From Ulota crispa (lineage: Eukaryota; Streptophyta; Bryopsida; Orthotrichales; Orthotrichaceae), in assembly GCA_963920765.1 (NCBI GenBank), contig OY987245.1:10680727-10744726 (forward strand): a stretch of DNA of 64,000 bases, in the 5' to 3' direction. Position 1 is the first letter of the stretch; each line of letters starts with the position of its first letter. The translations under genes were made by a program, and so were the position numbers. Under the pieces are notes generated by a model. That model ran no database searches. It was not told the origin of the DNA and saw nothing but the letters and a program-made list of their open reading frames with translations. Of this stretch, positions 59,851 through 64,000 are shown one piece after another.

Positions 59851-62753
59851 TTACATCACATTATTAGGGTGGTGGGTTTTCGTGAACCTCTCGAAGGCAA
59901 TCTTGCTCCCCAGGACACGCAGGAGGTTGTGCATACTCAAGTGCCCGCCCGGATGCTCCACAATCAAGCTCTTATCGATCAGGTTCTGAAGACTGATCCT
60001 CGGCGACCCCGACTTGGCATGATTCACGACAGCCTCCCGACTCGTCGTGGCCGACGACACAGGCTGCGCTGCCACGAAACTTGCAAAATCCACAAACATC
60101 TCCCGCTCCGGCTCGTCCAAGTCATCCACCTGGTGCCACAGCCGCGTCCACAGCTTGTCGTTGCTCTTGCTGCCCCCCAGCACCTGCAGTCACATCCATT
60201 ACATGCTTCAGCATTAGTTTTTCACAATAAAAAACAACATATTTCCCAACCTTTGCACAAAAGCTCTGAAACAAGAGCAAGTACAGAATTCAAGTTCCAA
60301 ACACCTGTTTAGACAAAGTGTCAACTAGGGGAATTTCCCATTAAACACAACCAAGTTGATTCAGCACAAACAACATGTTTCCCAACCTTTGCACAAAAGG
60401 TCTGAAACAAGGGCTAGTACAGAATTCAAGTTTCCAAACACCTCTTTAGACAAAGTGTCAACTCGAGGGATTTCCCATTAAACACAACCAAGTTGATGGT
60501 CAGAATGGTTTGAGGTGAGACAACCGCTTTGAAACAGAACTCAGATATAGGTAGTTTAAAGCTTTGAGATTTCAGCTACGTGACTCAAACCTGTCTTCAA
60601 GAGTAGGAGAAAGTTACGAACGCGTTACTCATTAAATTGGGAAAAAGTGACATTTTGAGACTTTGGGGTTTAATGTTTTTAAAAGAGTATTCAATGAAGA
60701 CTCTTTAAAAGCTTAAAATCCAAAAGTCCCAAAAGAGTATTCATTGAATACTTTTTGTAAACGTAAAATCCAAGTGTCCCAAATGTCACTTTTTCCCAAT
60801 TTAATGAATAACGTGTTATACACAATTTTCATTTGTTCACGATACTGGCGATTCTCCTTACAAGGGTCAGGAAACCCTAAATCTCTAGCAATAATTTTCA
60901 GTTTTCAGAGCTTTGTCCCGTTGAATGTCTCTAGTTTTGCTATTCTGAATTAAGCTGACTATGAAAAAACCAAGCATGAGAGTTTCGACACTTTTCTACA
61001 GAAAATCATGAACCACATGAAATTGAAGAAGCTTCTTCATCTAAGTAGAGAGCATTGAGAATTCACATGTAGGCTCATAACACAGAGAAGTCCCACATGT
61101 AATCCCCGTGTAAGTCTCAAATTACCCACCAATCTTCAAAATAAGGCATATGTTCACATCATCTGCTTAGGACAGTATGAACAGGTGACAAATGTTGAGC
61201 TTTGGGAAGGAAATGTGAGACTTGCAGGGAAATGCTTCTAAGCGGCGCTTCACACTGTGTCCCAAGTCTCAGTGAAATCTGACAATCTGATTGATTGGTA
61301 TAGAGCCAAAAGTTGGGATGAAGCAGTACACACCATGACCCACATCCACATTAAATGCAATTTGCCTATGTGGCAACGCTTTCTGAAAGTTCTGGCACCA
61401 AGAAAGCGAGACTTTGTTCAAGATTTGAATCACACATTTTACTAGACTCAACTTTTAGCCCAAATCTCACCAATAATTTTGCATAAAATAGTAAGTTGTA
61501 ATTTTTCTTTAGTCCTCCTTTTCTTTGCCATTGATAACCCAATGAAGCTGGGATATTGCATTAAAATAGGACATGTACAGATGAGACATGAGACGTAGTG
61601 TGAAGCACCCTTCAATTCCCAAAGGGAACAAGACCCTAGTGAGAACTACGTTTGACAACACCATACCATCACAATATAACAAAGTTGATGCTTAAAAGCT
61701 TAATGTAAACATTGTTTAAAACAAAATTCTTTGCATCGTCAACTACCCTTATACTTGTGAAGATATCCACAAAAACTGTAAAGTGGTGTCATGCTGCGTA
61801 GCATCACTCTTGCCAACAAAAAGAACATTTGACAAAAAAATTCAAGCAACATTTATGCAAGCTAAGGACCTCACGCACAAGCATTCTCACGTTTGCCCCG
61901 TTGATTACTTGGGCTCCGCCCTTATTCCCAATGGCTTAAATGTGAGAATGCCCTTGCGTGAGAGCCTTTCTCTACACTTTCAGCATTGGAACGTCACATT
62001 GCAGCACACCGAAAAAAAAAAACTTACAAGATAGGGAAAATTTCATGGATACCCCTGAAGTTTACAATTATTTCATAGATACCCCTGCATTTTCAGAAAT
62101 TCCACAGATACCCTTGGACCAAAATTTTCAAGCATTTTTTCGTTGTACATGCCACTTCCCTTCTCCCTTTGTGCACACACTACTTTCTTTTTATGTGTGC
62201 GCACAAAGGAAGAAGGGAAGTGACATGCACAACAAAACAAACGCCTAAATTTTTTGGTCCAACGGTAGTTGCAAAATTTCTGAAAAAGCAGGGGTATCTA
62301 TGAAAATATTGCAAACTTCAGGGGTATCCAATGAAACTTTCCCTACAAGAAAAATCGAAATCTACCCAGGTCCTGAAGCTTTTTGCAAAACAACAACTGT
62401 AAGGAAATTGACGGGGTTGAAGTTTAGGGCTTAGAGACACTTTGACAGGGACGAAAGAGGTTCACCTGCGCGTGGCGGAGTTTAAACAAGGCCTCTTTGT
62501 AGATTTCCAGGAGCTCCGCGGTGCCGACCAAGGTGTTCGCCTTCTTGCCCAGAAACTCGCCCACCACTTGAAGGCTCAGAGGGTTCCCCGCGCAGGCACG
62601 CACAATCTCCCCTGCAGCGGTCTCGAACTGTCGCCGCTCCTTGGCCACCGCCGTCCCATCCAAGGCGTAGTGGAAAAACAGCGCCGTGGCGTCCTGCTCC
62701 GTCAACAGTTCTACGTGCACTCGTCCCACCGTTGAAACATACTCCTGCATCAC
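59851..62753 (-). CDS. Partial NLR (NB-ARC) resistance gene, two exons visible
   Basis: Exon a, 62753-62466 (96 codons): starts after an acceptor (ATGCAG) and encodes the RNBS-C/GLPL part of NB-ARC, with VELLTEQDATALFFHYAL and GNPLSLQVVGEFLGKK. It ends at a GTGAAC donor. Exon b, from 60183: begins after GACTGCAG, in the same frame, with VLGGSKSNDKLWTRLWH. It includes LDEPEREMFVDFASF and the winged-helix/MHD region LIDKSLIVEHPGGHLSMHNLLR (His at the MHD position retained, Asp replaced by Asn). The 2.28-kb intron holds several repeats. Such proteins are intracellular immune receptors. The P-loop exon and N-terminal domain are not in the window and are expected beyond the right edge. Exon b either runs to a stop at 59851 or ends at a GTTCAC donor near 59880. 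No LRR exon is seen further left, so the gene may be truncated. GC content is much higher than in the surroundings. Confidence 0.85.
60225..60497. repeat. 136-bp tandem duplication in the NLR intron
   Basis: Two copies about 136 bp apart, each with TTTCCCAACCTTTGCACAAA, AGTACAGAATTCAAG and TTAAACACAACCAAGTTGAT. Confidence 0.93.
60619..60818. mobile_element. Hairpin MITE in the NLR intron
   Basis: About 200 bp. ACGCGTTACTCATTAAATTG pairs with CAATTTAATGAATAACGTGT, and the arms continue through GGGAAAAAGTGACATTT. The exact target duplication was not resolved. Confidence 0.7.
61240..61480 (+). repeat. Dispersed repeat, copy 3 of 3
   Basis: Colinear with 16630-16870 and with the reverse complement of 20990-21290: TGTCCCAAGTCTCAG start, CTGACAATCTGATTG, AAAAGTTGGGATGA, TTCTGAAAGTTCTGGC, TTTTAGCCCAAATCTC. 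It lies in the NLR intron. Confidence 0.55.
61870..61962. repeat. Short inverted repeat in the NLR intron
   Basis: A 21-base arm at 61870-61890 (CTCACGCACAAGCATTCTCAC) pairs with 61942-61962 with three mismatches across a GC-rich loop of about 51 bases. Confidence 0.7.
62034..62343. mobile_element. MULE-type MITE in the NLR intron
   Basis: 310 bp with ends GGGAAAATTTCATGGATACC and GGTATCCAATGAAACTTTCCC. The 9-bp flanks TACAAGATA and TACAAGAAA match at 8 of 9. Best-preserved copy of the 3188-3473 family, with ATACCCCTGAAGTTT subterminal repeats and a GTGCGCACAAAGG hairpin core. Confidence 0.9.
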
Positions 62754-64000
62754 CTGCATCCATGACTCAAACTCGTCAACTTCCTTTGTGGAAATGTTAC
62801 TTCAAGCAAGTAGTAGCCCCATTGCAAACTTATTTAAAGAACTGATTGAAGACAAATCATTCAACAAACATAATGAGCAAACAAATGAGCAACAAGTGGC
62901 ATGGCATGGTGCAATTTTATCATTCTACATTGCACGCAGGTGGCTTCTACATTAGTGGATTAGTGAGCGTCAAGACTCAAATTTTTACTAGAAAATAGAA
63001 CTCTTGGGTGAATCATATAAAATTTAGAAGGAAACCATAAAAGAACTTTGACACTCCTACGGTGCAAGACAACATAAAGTAACAAAGACCTAACGAACAT
63101 ATGAGTTGTTCATAGCACCCCTCAATAAGTTAAAACTCTATGTAACTATAAGCAATGTCTTAGGATGAAAATTACTAAAACATGTTGGAGCTATCATTTG
63201 TCAAAAAAAATATTTATTAACATTCAAAGTTGACAATCATTAAGACATTTTTGGCCAAAAAATTGTTGGTCTATGGTGTCTGGCACTATATCATATTTAT
63301 ATATAAGTTTGATTTTTAATAACAAGAGGAGAGGCTCAATAAAAGGGACTTCAAAAACCAAGAAGATTCTCAAAATTAAAACTGCCCCCCCCCCGTATTT
63401 TTCAAAAGAGGAAGTCTTCAATGATATGATTTAGTATTCTAAAACTTAGACCTACATTTAATAATCAAGTTTTTCAATCTTCAAAACAAAGGCTCCAATA
63501 TTGACACCCCCTCACAAGTAGAATTATTGAAATTCCACTATACACTACTGTAAGTATCATTCAGAGGGCACATCCAAAACAAAGCAATCCAGCCAATGGC
63601 ATTGCATTGAATTTCACACAATTCATCTTATGGAGTAGTTTGACATGGACAGTGCATGTTCCCAAGCACCCAGTGGGAGGTCATCTAATGTTGTATAGAG
63701 CATTACCCCATCCCCATTCTTGGATGTTGCCTACTCAAAGGACATTAGTGCATTTTGTGGAGATCTTTCATTAGAGGACAATTAAGTACGAATTGCCCCC
63801 TAACCAATATTTCCCTATGTCTGGTGAATAGCATAAATATGATAAACAACAAGCATCATGATTTGTGAATAATGTCTTCAAGTCAATATTCAATCTAATA
63901 TGTAAAAGTACTTTCTTTCAACCTGCACCCAGCGCTTTACAAATGTATTATTTGTGTACATTTCAACACCAAGATCTAGAGCAAAGGCATGGTCTCTTAT
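62754..64000. other. Presumed upstream NLR intron, no exon recognised
   Basis: AT-rich; includes a run of C at about 63385. No P-loop, kinase-2 or TIR/CC coding segment is visible on the minus strand, so the missing NLR exons would have to lie beyond the window. Confidence 0.4.

Overview
This is nuclear DNA from a land plant. Three things support that: genes split by GT-AG introns of 0.1-2.3 kb, a plant-type WEB/PMI2 (DUF827) coiled-coil gene, and an NB-ARC resistance gene, all set in AT-rich, transposon-filled DNA. The sequence does not identify the species. No organellar, bacterial or viral gene set was seen.

Only three host genes are supported. (1) 25557-30133 (+): a five-exon class II histone deacetylase of the HDA15 type. 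It has an N-terminal RanBP2-type zinc finger and a complete catalytic core, about 556 aa. (2) 36150-42420 (-): a seven-exon WEB/PMI2-family (DUF827) coiled-coil protein, about 697 aa, with every intron in phase 0. (3) 59851-62753 (-): two exons of an NLR gene (ARC1 and ARC2/MHD regions). Its P-loop exons probably lie beyond the right edge, and no LRR exons are visible.

The rest is layered transposon debris. From left to right: TA-flanked, TTAA-flanked and 9-bp-TSD small elements (0.7-3.5 kb); a decayed MULE/FAR1 transposase gene split by a 3.27-kb CACTA element (5.8-12.3 kb); a GC-rich island (13.1-14.3 kb); more TTAA elements (17-20 kb and 22 kb); HDA15 with a different element in each of its three large introns; a 26-bp higher-order minisatellite (30.7-31.5 kb); nested TTAA elements (34.0-35.4 kb); the WEB gene with a SINE and a TA-flanked element that encloses one of its exons; several MITEs (45.7-47.6 kb); a triple-nested composite (49.6-51.1 kb); a second, about 4-kb CACTA-like element (51.2-55.25 kb); a near-perfect foldback CACTA MITE (56.4 kb); and MITEs around and inside the NLR gene.

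The most notable result is a family of at least seven TTAA-flanked elements with CCCYTAAA-type ends, the signature of piggyBac. One has an uninterrupted paralogous target site elsewhere in this window, and one is inserted in the terminal repeat of another. The second is exon 5 of the WEB gene, which lies entirely inside a TA-flanked element and looks like an exonised transposon segment. All coordinates, splice sites and repeat matches were read by eye. Terminal nucleotides of degenerate elements may be off by a few bases.
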